Shown piece by piece: positions 34,330 to 48,400 of a DNA stretch of 64,000 nucleotides (its first letter is position 1; each line of letters starts with the position of its first letter). A program made the position numbers and the translations under genes. Source of the stretch: Forficula auricularia (taxonomy: Eukaryota > Arthropoda > Insecta > Dermaptera > Forficulidae); NCBI GenBank assembly GCA_024734495.1, contig JALMQS010000225.1:12491573-12555572 (forward strand), given 5' to 3'. The notes beneath the pieces were generated by a model. That model did not search any database. It was not told where the DNA came from and saw nothing but the letters and a program-made list of their open reading frames with translations.

Positions 34330-35360
34330 AGGATGAAGGGTTGTTTAGACGGGAAGGGTTGTTTAAGAGTGATGGGAGTCAGCTGAGAGGGTGGAAGAAG
34401 GTAGGGAGGGGGCTTATTTTAATATTCACAATTGATGTTTCATCCGCCACTGGCCGAGATTCCCTGCCCAATCTCCCTATCTCTCCACCCTTGTACCCCT
34501 CCACTGTCCCTTTGCCCCTCCCTCCTTATATACCCAACCCATTGTCCCTATCTCCTCCCCTCAAATTCACATCATTGTCCCTATCTCATATCTCTCTTAT
34601 ATACCATTCGAGAGCAATTAGCGCAAGCTATTCTTAGCTTATCTTCCAAGATAATCTTAATTGGATTAGCAATGTACGTCATATTATTTTCACTAATCAT
34701 CACTAATTACTTAACCGTGATTACAGCACACCATTAGAATTTCACTGATCACTATTAAATAATTAACCGTGTGTAAAGCATAACACTCGACTTTCACTTA
34801 TCACTACTAAATATAATAGTTAGATAATAGATAGTTAGTTAAATATAATAGTTAACCGTGTTTAAAGCATAACACTCGACTTACACTTATCACTACTATT
34901 ATCGAAGTAATAGTCGAATATTATCCACTAAAAACGATTAAATAATTAGCAGAGATAAATTTTGTTATAATTTATTTATTTTAAGCTACCCCCCCCCCCC
35001 CCCATAAAATGAATTAGTATTTAATTTTTCCGAAGTCGGGTTTATAAAAATGTGGTCGTAAAGCAAAATGTTGGAGTTACGAAAATATAATTCAGATACA
35101 TAAATTTAAAAAAACATATGTCATAAACCCTTATTATCGTTCATTTGATATATTACATTTTATGTACAACTTAATTATAGAATCGTATACCTACTGGCCA
35201 AGAGTAAATTATATATACCTAATTTACATATTGAAAGATACCATTAAACGTATCATATAAGCCACGGGTTAATTAATATTTTCTATAGCTTATTATATAA
35301 TTGTTTATGACGTTCTCATAATTATGTATTCTATAAATTATTTTTATTCGTTTTAATATA
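34330..35360. other. Non-coding with pyrimidine-rich tract and small repeats
   Basis: 34440..34600 is C/T-rich with CCCTATCTC-type repeats; frames across it are compositional. 34740..34900 holds two near copies of TAACCGTGTTTAAAGCATAACACTCGAC-like sequence. A run of 17 C lies at 34987..35003. Confidence 0.5.
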
Positions 35361-35365
35361 AAACC

Positions 35366-35450
35366 AGCTGCGAAGCCCGCATTCAGCGGGCATCTTCCTG
35401 TCCAGGAGGCTTCTTGATTTTTTGACCCTGAACATTCGTGGATTTTAAAA
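35366..35450 (-). mobile_element. Helitron 3' end remnant
   Basis: On the minus strand: GCCCGCTGAATGCGGGC hairpin, then TTCGCAG and CTGG before T. CTGG fits the CTRR rule for Helitron ends, and the hairpin spacing matches the other copies here. Confidence 0.6.
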
Positions 35451-36077
35451 TAATAATTTAATTTTCTTATTTTAATAAATTTGACATAACTATTTGTGAG
35501 TTTTAAATAAGTGGCTAGTGACGGACAGCAAAAGCGCTTTATAATAGATTTTCGAGTATCCAGTTTTTTTTATCTTGAGTGTAATAAAAGGTGTTGGGTT
35601 AGTTATTATTAAGGTAAATCAAACCAAACGGCCTTGTTCATAAGATAGGGTGGGTTAAATTCAAATCGATCTTGCTTTACTCATTGATTTATATATATCG
35701 ATGATTTTATTTCTAAGTATAATAGTCTCGTCTCAAAATAGTCCATCGAATGTTGAAAAATAAATTTTCAAATCTTGCGCTTCGTTGTGACGTAGCTTGT
35801 CATTTGACAAACTGTTTCGCCTTTCTTTCATCAAGAATTGCAAATTTTCTTTTATTAACTATAAAAAAAATTGAATTAAAAATCATTTATTCATCTTATT
35901 ATATTATATTGTAAGTTTTTATTGAATTTAATTTAGTTCATTTTAGAATGAAACATTTTATAATAATTTTATGTTTTGAATCTTTCTATCAAGATTTGAC
36001 ATTTTGAAATTGTCATAATATATGATTCATATTCATTTTTTTTAATCACTTAAAGAAAAAGATATTGAATTTTGAGG

Positions 36078-36397
36078 ATGACAGATCTTACAGAACGTCG
36101 ATATGAAATTCAAACGAAAATAGAAAAGGTTTATATATTGTTTTATATTTTGATTGACCAAGTTACTCCTAGTTCTCACTTTGGAAAAATTCTTTAGGAA
36201 GCCAGCAATTTAGCTACATTAACTGAACTCATCGAGAAAAGTAATCAACTTACTCAAGGGATGGTCGGAATATTATCTTCCTTCGAATTACGTCTTGGTC
36301 GGCTCGAACAAACCATTTTGCCAGTTTATAATGAAACTGGAAATTTACAGAGAAAACAAAATAGTAGGTTTTTTTGTAATTATTTATCCTTTACTCT

Positions 36398-36431
<34 letters not shown>

Positions 36432-39400
36432 GAAATTCACTTGCTTTGAAATTTCTTAATTAGGAATGAAAATAATACAGATATCGTTGCCTTAGAGTCC
36501 TGCTAACTCACAACAAGGAAATTTTACAGGGCAGAGAAAAAACAAACAACATTTAATATTCTTGTTATGGAAAAAACTTTTTTTTCTACAACTTACGATC
36601 GTAATTTTAAGTAGCAGTTTTACTTGGACGATGCTGCATCTCTTTTTCTTTCGAATGTATGTCATATATGATAAAAAATGGAGTTAGCAGGTTTACACTC
36701 TAAGCCGACGATATCCAAAATTAGATGGCTAATAGAATTTTCAAGAGGAAATCAAGGTACTTATGTATTAACACCACCGCATCTACAGATTTGGCGGTTT
36801 TTAAATTTCGCCAATCTACACCTAAAATTTTTTAGATTAATCATAAAATAGAATAAATCAGTTCCCCTCTGTCAAAAAACAACTTGAATAGGTTCGGTTT
36901 AAGGTCTGATTAGACAAAAAAATGCGTTCCCAAACAAACCTTGCAAACAACTTGAATAGGTTCGGTTTATGATCTCGGTTTGATTAGATAAAAAATGCGG
37001 GTACATTAACGCCACCGCAAGGTTTTTTTGGGAACGCATTTTTTATCTAATCAAACCGAGATCATAAACCGAACCTATTCAAGCTGTTTTTTGAGAGAGG
37101 GGAACTGCTTTATTCTATTTTATGATTTATCTCAAAAATTTTAGATGTAGATTGGCGAAATTTAAAAACCGCCAAATCTGTAGCTGCGGTGGTGTTAATA
37201 TACAAGTACCGAAATCAATTAGGATGTCCACTGCGGAATCATGAACTGCACAGCTTACACTATTTTTCTACATTGAGATATTTGTCGTACTGTGCAATCA
37301 GTGGGAAAAAAACACTCTGGTAAAACTCGGTGCCCAGCGATGCGAGGAATTGTCGCACAGCCTGCTCCACCTCACCATTATTTGGGAAGTGAGATCAGGA
37401 GAGTGCGGCTTTCAGTACATGGAAAAGGTCAAAGTCCGATGGAGCAAGATCGGGGCTGTAGGCCGGATGATCCAATCTCTCCCATCCAAAGCGACGAATC
37501 TGATTTTGTGATTATGTGAGGTTTTGCGTTGTCATCCAAGAGCAAAGCACCTTCATTCAAGAGCCCTGGTCTTGATTTGGTTTGGTTTTCCCTATACTGA
37601 AATCTGCACTCTCTGGATCTCACTTCCCAAATAATACTGAGATGGAGCGGACTGTGCGACAATTCCTTGCATCGCTGAGCACTGAGTTTTACCAGAGTGG
37701 TTTTTTCAAACTGATTGCACGATACGACAAATGCCTCAATGTCAGTGGCGACTATGTCGAGAAATAGTGCAGGGTGTGCAGTTCATGATGCCATGTTATA
37801 TTTTTTTACACCAATAAAGTTTCCGTGTGAAAAAAATGGCGAAACTTACTTTCGGAACGTTCATCGTATTTAAATTAAGAAAAGAGAGGAATTCAGCCAG
37901 TAAAGAATGCCTCTGTCGAATCTGATGAATATAGATAATACATACAAACGTCTGGTGGCTGAGAAATGTCTTATCAAAACCTATGGGCAAAGAGGTCTTA
38001 ATTTCCAGACAGATTGCATAGGGCTCAGTAATGCCTATTTGTCCATTTTAAATAATTATGATGTCCAAATTTAGCCGGCATATTGAGCAGGGCCGTCTTT
38101 AACCTATTGGAGGCCCTGATCACTTTAGGATAATGGGGTCCCTCTAAAAGAAATACAGTGTTCTGCTAGCATCGATACAAGGGGGTGCCCAAGATTTGAG
38201 ATATTAGGGAGAGGGGGTGCGAGTTCGAAATAAATGAATTAAATAGAAATAAATATGTAGTTTATAAGTTTAATATTCTGAATTATTTTAAAAAGACGCC
38301 GCTATGAATTAGGGGAAATAATTTTACATGTTCTATTTTTTAGTTACCATCATAATAGACTTTAATTCTTCTTCTATGGGGGGGGGGGGGGCAGCTGTCC
38401 CCCTGCCCATAGTGGGCACGTCGTTACATCGATATTAAAATAAATTAGTTCTTAGTAAGTAATAGGAGGCCCCGTGGATCCCGGGGCGCTGAGCACTTTC
38501 CCAGAGTGCCCAATGGAAAAGAGGGGCCTGATATTGAGTGAAGATTTGAATGGCTAATTTGACCCCCGTTTATAATAAAAAAATGTATTTTATTAAATGA
38601 TAATTATATTATTAGAGAAATTTATTAAATTTAAATATATTTTGTGTCAGATCAATTACATAGGGGTCATCGATCTTAAATACGAGTAGATCGACAGTCG
38701 GACATTATTTTTGTTAAAATTTTTATTCCCTTTTGAGACTTCACCATATTAAGTAGTGAGCATTAGGGCGGTCCTTATTTTGAGTATTTTCGAATTTTTA
38801 CGCTGACAGCCTCTTATATATGTTTCGAAATAAATAAAAAAAATATCCCCAAGTTCAAGTCTATCTCAATTTTAACCTGTGACACAGAGCGATATAAGTT
38901 CCCCATCTAAATAAGATCAATTTTTTATTCCTTTCAAAGTAATGGTTCAAAAAATTTGAAACTCAGTAGACTTTATCCTTATAATAGTAGCTATCCCTCA
39001 AAATTTTTACAGATATTTAGCTATTATAATTTTGGAGTCCATAACTTACTAACGCTAAGATATAGGAGTATTTTATCTAGCTGTAACTCCAAAACTATAA
39101 TAGCATGCTTAATAATTATATTAAACTGAAGATAAAGTCAAAGCCTTCCAAAAATTAATTAAATAAAATTTATCTATATAATAATGAGTGTATATTTATT
39201 TTCATAAACCATAATACACACCCTTTGATTTATTGCTATAAATTTACTTTGCCTCTTTTGACAAAAATATTTTTATTATTAAATTAGCGAACGAAGAAAA
39301 GATTTTTATATTATAGACAGAAGGATCAGCCGGGATTCGAACCCGGGATCTTCGCATGTGCGCTGCGATGCCTTTATAAGAGCCTTAGCTCTTATCCTCT

Positions 39401-42400
39401 TGGCCACCGATCCCTGAACCCAAGCTGATACTTAATGTCTATATGAATTATGGAATTTCATTTTTATTTAATTTTTTAATCTCTTCCCCGTTCATTTTTC
39501 CAGCTCTGTAGTGGCCGGACTATTATTAAACTATTCTTCAAACCCAAAGGTCGAAAATAATTTTTTTCCTTTATCCCGGGGCGCAATCACAACGAGGCCG
39601 CGTCGAAAGACAATTATCGGTGGCCAAGAGGATAAGAGCTAAGGCTCTTATAAAGGCATCGCAGCGCACATGCGAAGATCCCGGGTTCGAATCCCGACTG
39701 ATCCTTTTGTCTATAATATAAAAATCTTTTCTTCATTCGCTAATTTAATTTAATTTATAATTGTCTTTTGACGCGGCCTCGTTGTGATTGCGCCCCGGGG
39801 TAAAGGAAAAAATTATTTTTGACCTTTGGGTTTGTGATCGATTGGGAGGCGTTTGAATATAGTTTAATAATAGTCCGGCCACTACAGAGCTGCAAAAATG
39901 AACGAAGAAGAGATTAAAAGATTAAATAAAAATGAAATTCCATAATTCATATAGACATTAAGTATCACCTTGGATTCAGGGATCGGTGGCCAAGAGGATA
40001 AGAGCTAAGGCTCTTATAAAGGCATCGCAGCGCACATGCGAAGATCCCGGGTTCGAATCCCGGCTGATCCTTTTGTCTATAATATAAAAATCTTTTCTTC
40101 GTTCGTTAATTTAATTTAATTTATAATTGTCTTTCTACGCGGCTTCGTTGTGATTGCGCCCCGGGGTAAAGGAAAAAATTATTTTCGACCTTTGGGCTTG
40201 TGATTGATTGGGGGGCGTTTGAATATAATATTTTTATTATATTTTTTTATATTTAATTATATTGACATTTCTATGTTTTGCTCGTAGCACTATACAATAC
40301 AGATTTTATTTTATTTCTTTTTTAAATGTTCCAACCTTAACTCGAGAATTTAATTAATCTGAAAAGGATATCAGCATTATATAGTATACTTACCTACATG
40401 AAAAAAACATAATTTTTATTTAATTCCTGAACGCCTCAAGAAATTACACTAATTTAAAAATATCTTATTTAGTATAAAATAACATTACCTTATTATCTCT
40501 TTAAAATAAAAATGTAAAATTTTTTTTAGATATGGAAAGAACTCTGGCTGCTTTAGACCATGTTATTGGATTTTATGGCGTCAGCCAAGAAGTAGCTGTG
40601 GCTATTCGTGCAGGACCTCGTGCTGAAGATCAAGGTGGAGGAGGTTTAGATGCATACCTCTCTGCGATGGATAGACTACAAGCTGCCAGGGATTATTTTG
40701 AAAAACATAATCCATCGAGTGTTGAATTAGAGAATATTGTAAGTTTTAATAAACCAAGCATGATCTATTCTAGATCTTTACTCGAGGGGTGAACCGCGTT
40801 TGGAATTAGGTGTACACCGTATTTGGAATTACTTTGGAATTCATTAGATAATCTATTGTCTTCTACTTGGAAATGAAAGTGGAAGTAGGTGTACACGATT
40901 TTAAGTCCCGCTTCACCCCTCGTCTTTACTATTCTAATACCAACCAGAATTATTTGATAAAATAAATTAACTAATAAGTGCTAGTGATATGTTCTAATTC
41001 AGTGATTCTCGAATTTTTGAACTGTTGTACTACATGAAAAAGAAAAGAGCTTAGATGATATCCGTTGAGACATTGGGGATTGCTAAGGGATATTTTAAAA
41101 GGCCAAGTGTAAAAAAGGAGAATGGGAAGACCTAGATTGAATTTTCTCCAAATAATGAAAGATATGGGACGAGCCTCTTAGAGAAATCAAAAAGTCGGCA
41201 TGGCTAGAGTTGAGTGGAGGCAGGTGGATGCGTTAAACCAGTCTAAGGATGAACTATAGGGTGTTTTTTAGAGGCGGAGAACTTTAAATTGAAATAAAAC
41301 ACAGAAAAATGTGTTTAATATTCATGAAATTGGCTTTATTTGACAGATAATTTTATGGCATTAATATTTGAATATGATTTCGGGAATATGGCCGCCCCGG
41401 CGTAATCTGGAGGTCAAATTTTCACACACTCTTCGCAGTAAATCAGGCTGATTTTCGGCAATAATGCGTCGAATGTCGGCTTCCAAGTACTCAATTGTTT
41501 CTGATTTATCGGCGTAGATACGCGACTTTACATATTCCCAGAGAAAATAATCTAATGGCGTCAAATCGCACGAACGAGGTGGCCAGTTAACAGGTCCATT
41601 TCGTGAAATTAATCGTTCCTCAAATGTTTCTTTCAATAAATTAATTGTATCCCGCGACATGTGGCACGTGGCGCCTTCCTGCTGGAACCACATGTCTGCA
41701 ACATTAATGCCTTCTGCCTTCCAATTCAGGCACAAAAAAGTTAGTAATCATGTCTTGTAACTTGCTCAAATTTTCAAATCTTGATTCCATATCAGTTTTT
41801 ATCTGGTCAAGATGATCAGTAAAAATTAGGATTTTGTCTTCTGGGAGTTCAGGAGTCTCTTTTAATCCCCCCCCCCACACACACACTTATTTATTGCCCC
41901 CCTGATAACCCAAATTGCCCTCTTGGGGGCGATCGCCCCCAGGTTGGAAACTACTAGTCTACACAAACCTTCGTCTCCAGCCTTTGATTTGATCATACGC
42001 TCCTTTCTCTTCTGTTATGCAAGGGTTTGCATCTTTTTGCATTCAATCACATATAAAAAAACGTAATATTGAGAATCCCCTGTATAGACTATTTACTAAT
42101 AGGTTTCACTTAAAAATTGCTTATATAGCTATATAAATATTTTTTTTTTTTTTGTTTTTAGATTACTTTATTTGACACTGGAGGTGATGCATTATATCGG
42201 GAATTTAAAGAACTCCTTTTTAAACATAGTAAGCCAGTACCCCCTCTTATTATATTGGATTTGGTATCTGCAGATGAAGGTGAGTTATTTTAGATTTATT
42301 TATTTTTTAATTGTATTGTTTTTATTTTTAAATAACTATTTTTAGAATCTTCCGGAGAAGATTCTCCTGCATCTTTAAAGCATTTTCCTGAAGAAGTGGG

Positions 42401-45400
42401 ACCAGTAATGCAACGATTAGCTGAGTGGTTGATAGTCCATGGCCGAGATGAATTTATGAATGTCTATGCCAGAGTTCGGGCTCAAGTTTTATTAAAATCA
42501 TTACAACAATTAAAAGATCAACAACGTTCAGCGAGTGGGGGCAGTGGTCAAGGTATTCCTGTAGCATCATCTCCGATGCTGGTAAGATACTTTTGAAATA
42601 AAAAAATAAATTTTGGAAATCTTTTTCACTTCTAAATTTATTTATAGTTATATTTTTTATTTCCAATTAATTTTTAATTAACACTTTAATCCTATAAATA
42701 AATTCATAAAGATTAAACTAAATAAAAAAATATGAAAACTGATGTGGCCATCCACATGACTTTACCATAAACCTGGTCCCTCTCTTATATTTAATACTAG
42801 CTGACTCTTATATTTAATACCAGCTGTCGACCTTCCCCTGCCCATTTTGTGTGGTTAGTTTTTACATTTTTAATCTTCTATAGGCCCACAGATTATGTAT
42901 ATAAAATTTGGTTGAGATGGCCTAGATTTTCATTTGTTGACCCCCCCCCCCCCCCATTTTGGATTTTTAGTTTTCTGGGGGACCACAGATTATGCATACA
43001 AAATTTAGTAGAGCTTGGTCCAATATTGGGTCCCATTAACACTTTATGTATGTAAGAATAGTAGTCAGCCCATAATAGTATTCTCTCCAGTTCCAGCATT
43101 AGCAGAACTAAAGAACTTCACTAGAGAAGATGAGCTCTGATGTAGATTCGTGTTAGTTTCCTCACTAGGCCAGAAGGCCATACCTAAGTAAGATACATTC
43201 ATTTTATCAGTGATAAATTGAGACTTGGATAGAACATGAGAGCAATAATTTAAATTTACTGTAGCCCATACCAGTCCATGTTTTGAATTGTTAGCACTAC
43301 ACCAGAGATGGCATTGGACACAAAACTTAACCATGCTTCCTAATTAATATATTATATTTCAATTAAATAATTTTTTCTATATTTGAAAATTAGTAAATGA
43401 ATTATAATAAATTTAGCTTGGATTAATAAGAAAATTATTTGAAAAAAAAAAAATTGTCAAAAAGGTAATGTTTTAATATTCAGCGTCTGAGGACGCAAAC
43501 CACTAATCAGAATATGCAATTCGCTTAACATAGCCTACATTTTTTTCTACCCAGTCGGAGGATAGAGTGGTTTTTAAATTACTTCTCTCTTTTTATTTCA
43601 ACAATTTTCGAAAACTTTTTGTTCATATTTCCTGAGAGCTTTTGAGAAATTTCGCCATACCATAATATCTATATTTTTCTAATTAGGAAGTTTTTTTTTT
43701 ACTAAAGTTAATATCAAATAAGCTGATAAGCCATCCACATGACTTTACCATAAACCTAGCCCCTCTCTTATATTTAATAAAATAATGTATAATTATTTAC
43801 GAAAGAACCCCCCCCCCCTTTTTTTTTAATTTTGGGCCCATTAGCAATTAATAATATCTTATTTTAATTATGAGACTATATCAGCTTTCTTCGATTTTTG
43901 TTTGAAAAAAAATTTAAGCCCCACCCCCCCTTAACTTTGGGTTCGATTTCACCCAAAATCTAATCAACTCTTAATCTCAATGCACCAAAATTACATGTGA
44001 AATTTCGTTTTGATATTCACACTAGTTTTTGAGCTAGACCGTATACAAAATTTAGTAACGTATTAACTAACAGACATTTTGACAAAACAATTAATATCTC
44101 GAAAAATGTAATTTTTTTGATCTACACTCATTAGGGTTTTTTATAGACCAAAACGCCATGGCATTGCTCACTTTTTAAATCAAAATAGTTTCAGCAGTTT
44201 TTGAAATATTTCGAAAAAACGAAGCAAAAAAAACAACACTTTTTCATGCACGATTACAATACTTACCCATACACTGTATGGTAAAGTAATAAAATCAACA
44301 AAACTTTCCAATAACTATTCACAAATACTGTAGGTGTGTATAGAAACTATTAGTTTTTGTTTGCAATAAAACCAGTTAGCTATTATTTTTTGTGTTAATC
44401 AATATAAAATAACCCTATTTTAAACAATTTCTGAATTTTTCTTTAAACAAAAATCCTCTCGCCCCGCCCCCCTCCACCCCCCGCTCTGAAAATTTTTAAC
44501 ATGCTATGTGAAAGTCAATTGACTTGTTAGATTTATTTAAATTTATCTTGAATTTCAGAGACAAAAGTTTCAAATTAGACATGATCCTCCGATAAGAAGA
44601 GCTTCGAAACGTCTTCAACATGTGTAAGTTATTATAAAACAATAATTTCATATTCTTAATATTTATTAAAGATATTTTTTAATATAGTTTAGAAAAAAAA
44701 GCCAATAAGATGTTATTAAAAGCATCTCAAACTCTCGAGCATTCTACGGGTCTTACATTGGGTCCACGGCGTACAGGTCTTCATTTAGGTAATTTTGGAA
44801 ATTTTAAAAATTATTTTCTTCTTTTTTTGTTAGTGGCAAAATAATTAAAAAAAAAAATAATATAGAGGCAAGAGAAGATGTAGTGGATGAAAATGAAATG
44901 GAGAACTTAGTGGTCTGCGTAGTTGCTTTGCAAAGACTCATGAGTAGTGAGCGACAACTGATGATCGGAATAATACCTTTGCAACATATGCATCATTTTT
45001 TTCAAATCATAATAAAAGATGCTCTCGATTTAGTTGTCCATGATGGAGAGGTAATTAAAATTTTGAATTTTTGAATGAACCTGAGTAATTATATTTCTTA
45101 TTTTTTTCTATTATAGAGTATTGCTTCTCGAGCCAAACGTTGCATCAGTCGTCATGAGTTTGCTGCAGTTCTTGCAGTATTTCCCATACTTAAACAACTT
45201 GTAGTAATGAAACCTGAATTCGACAGAACAGTTGAAGGGTGTGATGCGGCGGTTCGTTCGAAATTTTCATCAATCTTCAACACCCTTCATGCCACGGTTG
45301 GTTATTAACTTCATAAGAGAACAACATAAAAATTAAATTAAATTTAAAACAATATCAGTATCGAAATTACATTGAAAAGAGTTTGTTTTGCCGAGACACA

Positions 45401-48400
45401 AGTATTTAGGTAATTTTATAATTTTCTCATTATATCAAAGAATATTAAATTGAAAGTTTTTTTTGCCGAGAGTATGAAGGAGACAATAAAAGAGTGTGTC
45501 TTCTGCTGGAATTATAAATTTTATTTATTTATATCGAGACTATAGTTTCGAGGGCTTTGCCCTCTTCATCAGTCTATTACAATGGATTCACAGGAATTAA
45601 TTTATGAATCTCGTTATAAATAAATAAAATGTATAATTCCAGCAGAAGACACACTCTTTTATTGTCTCCTTCAATATCAAAGAATAATTAACATATTAAC
45701 GAGAATTGTTTTTGATCGCGCTTTTTTAAACAAGATATATATATTGCGAGACTACTGCTGGTTGAGGCTATTGGAGTCTGCTGAATCTTAAGTCTGGACC
45801 AAGAGAGAATGAAAAAGATGTGATCCATCTAGCTATGATCCAGCATCATTTCGTGATTGGCCCTCATGACGCTTTTTATATCAAACACTGATATGGATCT
45901 CCAAATGGATTTGTAATCTGAGATGTTATATATTCAATCAGTCTCGTGGTCCAGACTTAAGATTCAGCAGACTCCAACAGCCTCAACCAGCAGTAGTCTC
46001 GCAATATATATATCTTGTTTAAAAAAGCGCGATCAAAAACAATTCTCGTTAATATTAAAAAAGCGCGATCAAAAACAATTCTCGTTAATATGTAAATTAA
46101 TATATTATTATTTTTTGATATATTAATGAGAAATTTATAAAATTATTTAACTTCATTATTTCAAATTAGAAATATATAAATTCGGATATTATTTTCACTT
46201 AATATCTGACAAAAATCACCTGCATTTGATTCGCGATCGAATCAAATACAGGAAACTTATGATTAAGTGATGAGGGAATGCATGTAAATTTTAAATTAAG
46301 TCGTTTTAAACGCCGACAGGTACAAAAATCATCTAAAAACTCTCTCACGCCGTTATTTTAAATTGAAATAAATCTAAAAAAATTAAACCGAATTCTACTT
46401 AAAGAAATCTTTACAGGGGCACCCCTGTATAATTAGAATTCAATATAAATATATATATATATAGTTTTTTATTTATTCTATTAAGATAAAATCAGGGCCA
46501 CTAAACACGGTTTTCTTAAAAAATATTTTCTTTTTTAATATTATTCAATACTATTTGTGGGTAAACTAGTTTCCGCTGATAATGAGTTTTCATTGTGTTC
46601 AAAAAGAGTAAAATAATCAATCCTCTTTGATTACTTTGATTATGCCCTCTCAATATACTTATTATTTTGAATATGATAATTTTGTATTTTTTGAAATATA
46701 AATTTTTTTTCCATTTTTTTGATATAAGTAATTTAAATATTGATCAATAACTCAGAAAATAAATGTTTTATTTATATTTAATTAAAAAGTAAAATAATTT
46801 CCTGTCCTTTAATTTTAAATTTTATAGAAAATTAATCAGAAAAGTGAATGATTTTTTATTAATAGGGATTTTCAAATAATATTAATCGGAAAGATTTCTT
46901 TTTTTTCAAATCTGCTTTCAAAAAAATTAATTCCTCTATATATATAAAATTAAGGTTTTTTCTGTACATTGCTCCAAATTTTGGTTGCACACGTTTCAAT
47001 CAAAGTTATGTACGAAAATACCCTCAACAAAATTCCTGTATGTCTGTCTGTCTGTTTCAGTGGTTTCCCCGAAATGTTGCTCACGATCACCTCAAAACGG
47101 CTGAAGGGTTTATTATGAAATTTCATATTTGTATCAGATGTCTTCTAACTTACGGTTTTAGCTATATAACGGTTTGATATTTTGACGCCAAAAGGGAGTT
47201 GGGGGGGGGGGGGCACGAATGAAAATTATCAAATAACTCATAAACTATTGACTCTACGGCAAATTTTATAATGAGCAAAGTTGTAGGGGCTGTGATTTCT
47301 GACAACTTTTGTTTAAAAAAATTCCCCCAAAAAACCACCCAAAAAGGGGGGAGGGTGAAAAATATGTAAATTCTTGCCCTTGGAGCAAACTCAACCAAAT
47401 TTTGCATACCTAATCTGTGGGCCTCTAGAGATCTAGAAATGCAAAAACTAACCACTCAAAATGGAGGGGGGGAAGGTCAAAAAATGAAAATTCTTGCTCT
47501 TGGACCAAACTCAACCAAATTTTGTATACATAATCTGTGGGTCACTAGAAGGCTAGAAATGCAAAAACTTGGTGCGGGAGTGGAGTGGGGGTGGGTTAGT
47601 GCATGGGGTGCGCGGGGTGGAGTGAGGGGAGTAAGGTGGAGTAGGGGGTGAGGTAGGCGGGGGAGGAGGGCACGGGGGTGCAGGGTTGGTGGAGTGGGGG
47701 GTTTAGGTGAGGGTCCAGTGGCGTAGTGGGGTCCGAGGAGGGTGGGGTGCAGGATGGAGTGTTGGGCTGGTGGTGTGGGCACGGGTGCAGGGGGTGGGGG
47801 AGCTGGGTGTGTTTCGGGGGGTGTGGTTGGGGGGCGTGGATTGTGTGGGTTGGGGTCCAGGGGGCGTGCCCCCTGGCTAGGAAGAGGGCCGTCGAAGGCG
47901 GACATTGCAGCTAGTATTAAATATAAATTCAATTCTTATGTCATTTCTAAACCAGAGAAATTCCATTTCTGAATAGTTTACTGGTCAGCGAAGTATCAAC
48001 TGTAAAACATAATTGTTCATTACTCTTTATTTTTTTTTAGGGTGCTAAAGCTTTAGAGGACTTCATTGAGTCAATTCGAACAGAACCTAGCACTCAACTA
48101 CCACGAGATGGAACTGTGCATGAATTAACTAGCAATGTTCTAGTATTTTTAGAGCAGTTACTAGAATATGTTGACCAAATCGGGAATGTTTTGCGCGAAG
48201 AAGTCCAATATCGACCTGTTTTAGCTAAAGCTTCAGCAGGTGCTGACCCATGTCGAGTTCTATTGGGTTCTTATATCAGTAAGACATTAAAAGTTTTCAA
48301 CATTATATTATCATTTAAAAAAATTAAAAGAATAATTAATATATTATAGGAAAAGTACTTCAACAACTAATGGCTACGTTACTCTCGAAAAGTGAACTGT

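Larger units (their letters stand above)
39240..40235. repeat. tRNA-like repeat: one inverted and two tandem units
   Basis: The unit is a 91-bp tRNA-like head followed by a tail with TTTTGTCTATAATA, GCGGCCTCGTTGTGATTGCG and CCCCGGGGTAAAGGAAAAAA. Unit 1 is on the minus strand (about 39240..39600). Units 2 (39601..39975) and 3 (39980..40235) are head-to-tail on the plus strand. The junction of units 1 and 2 makes a large hairpin. High identity between units suggests recent amplification inside Exo70 intron 2. Confidence 0.82.

Noticed and set aside
35805..35850. Hammerhead-like words near the Exo70 start (complement: TTGATGA ... GCGAAACAG)
   Set aside because: The words are present but no stem II or stem I can be drawn, and no repeat family surrounds them.
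41704..41886. Minus frame taken as part of the mariner gene beside it
   Set aside because: The peptide matches hAT (ZBED5/SCAND3-like) and not mariner; the two frames abut because of a nested insertion.
44883..45074. Stand-alone small gene
   Set aside because: It is Exo70 exon 8 read through into the intron; splice sites at 44866 and 45050 keep the Exo70 frame.
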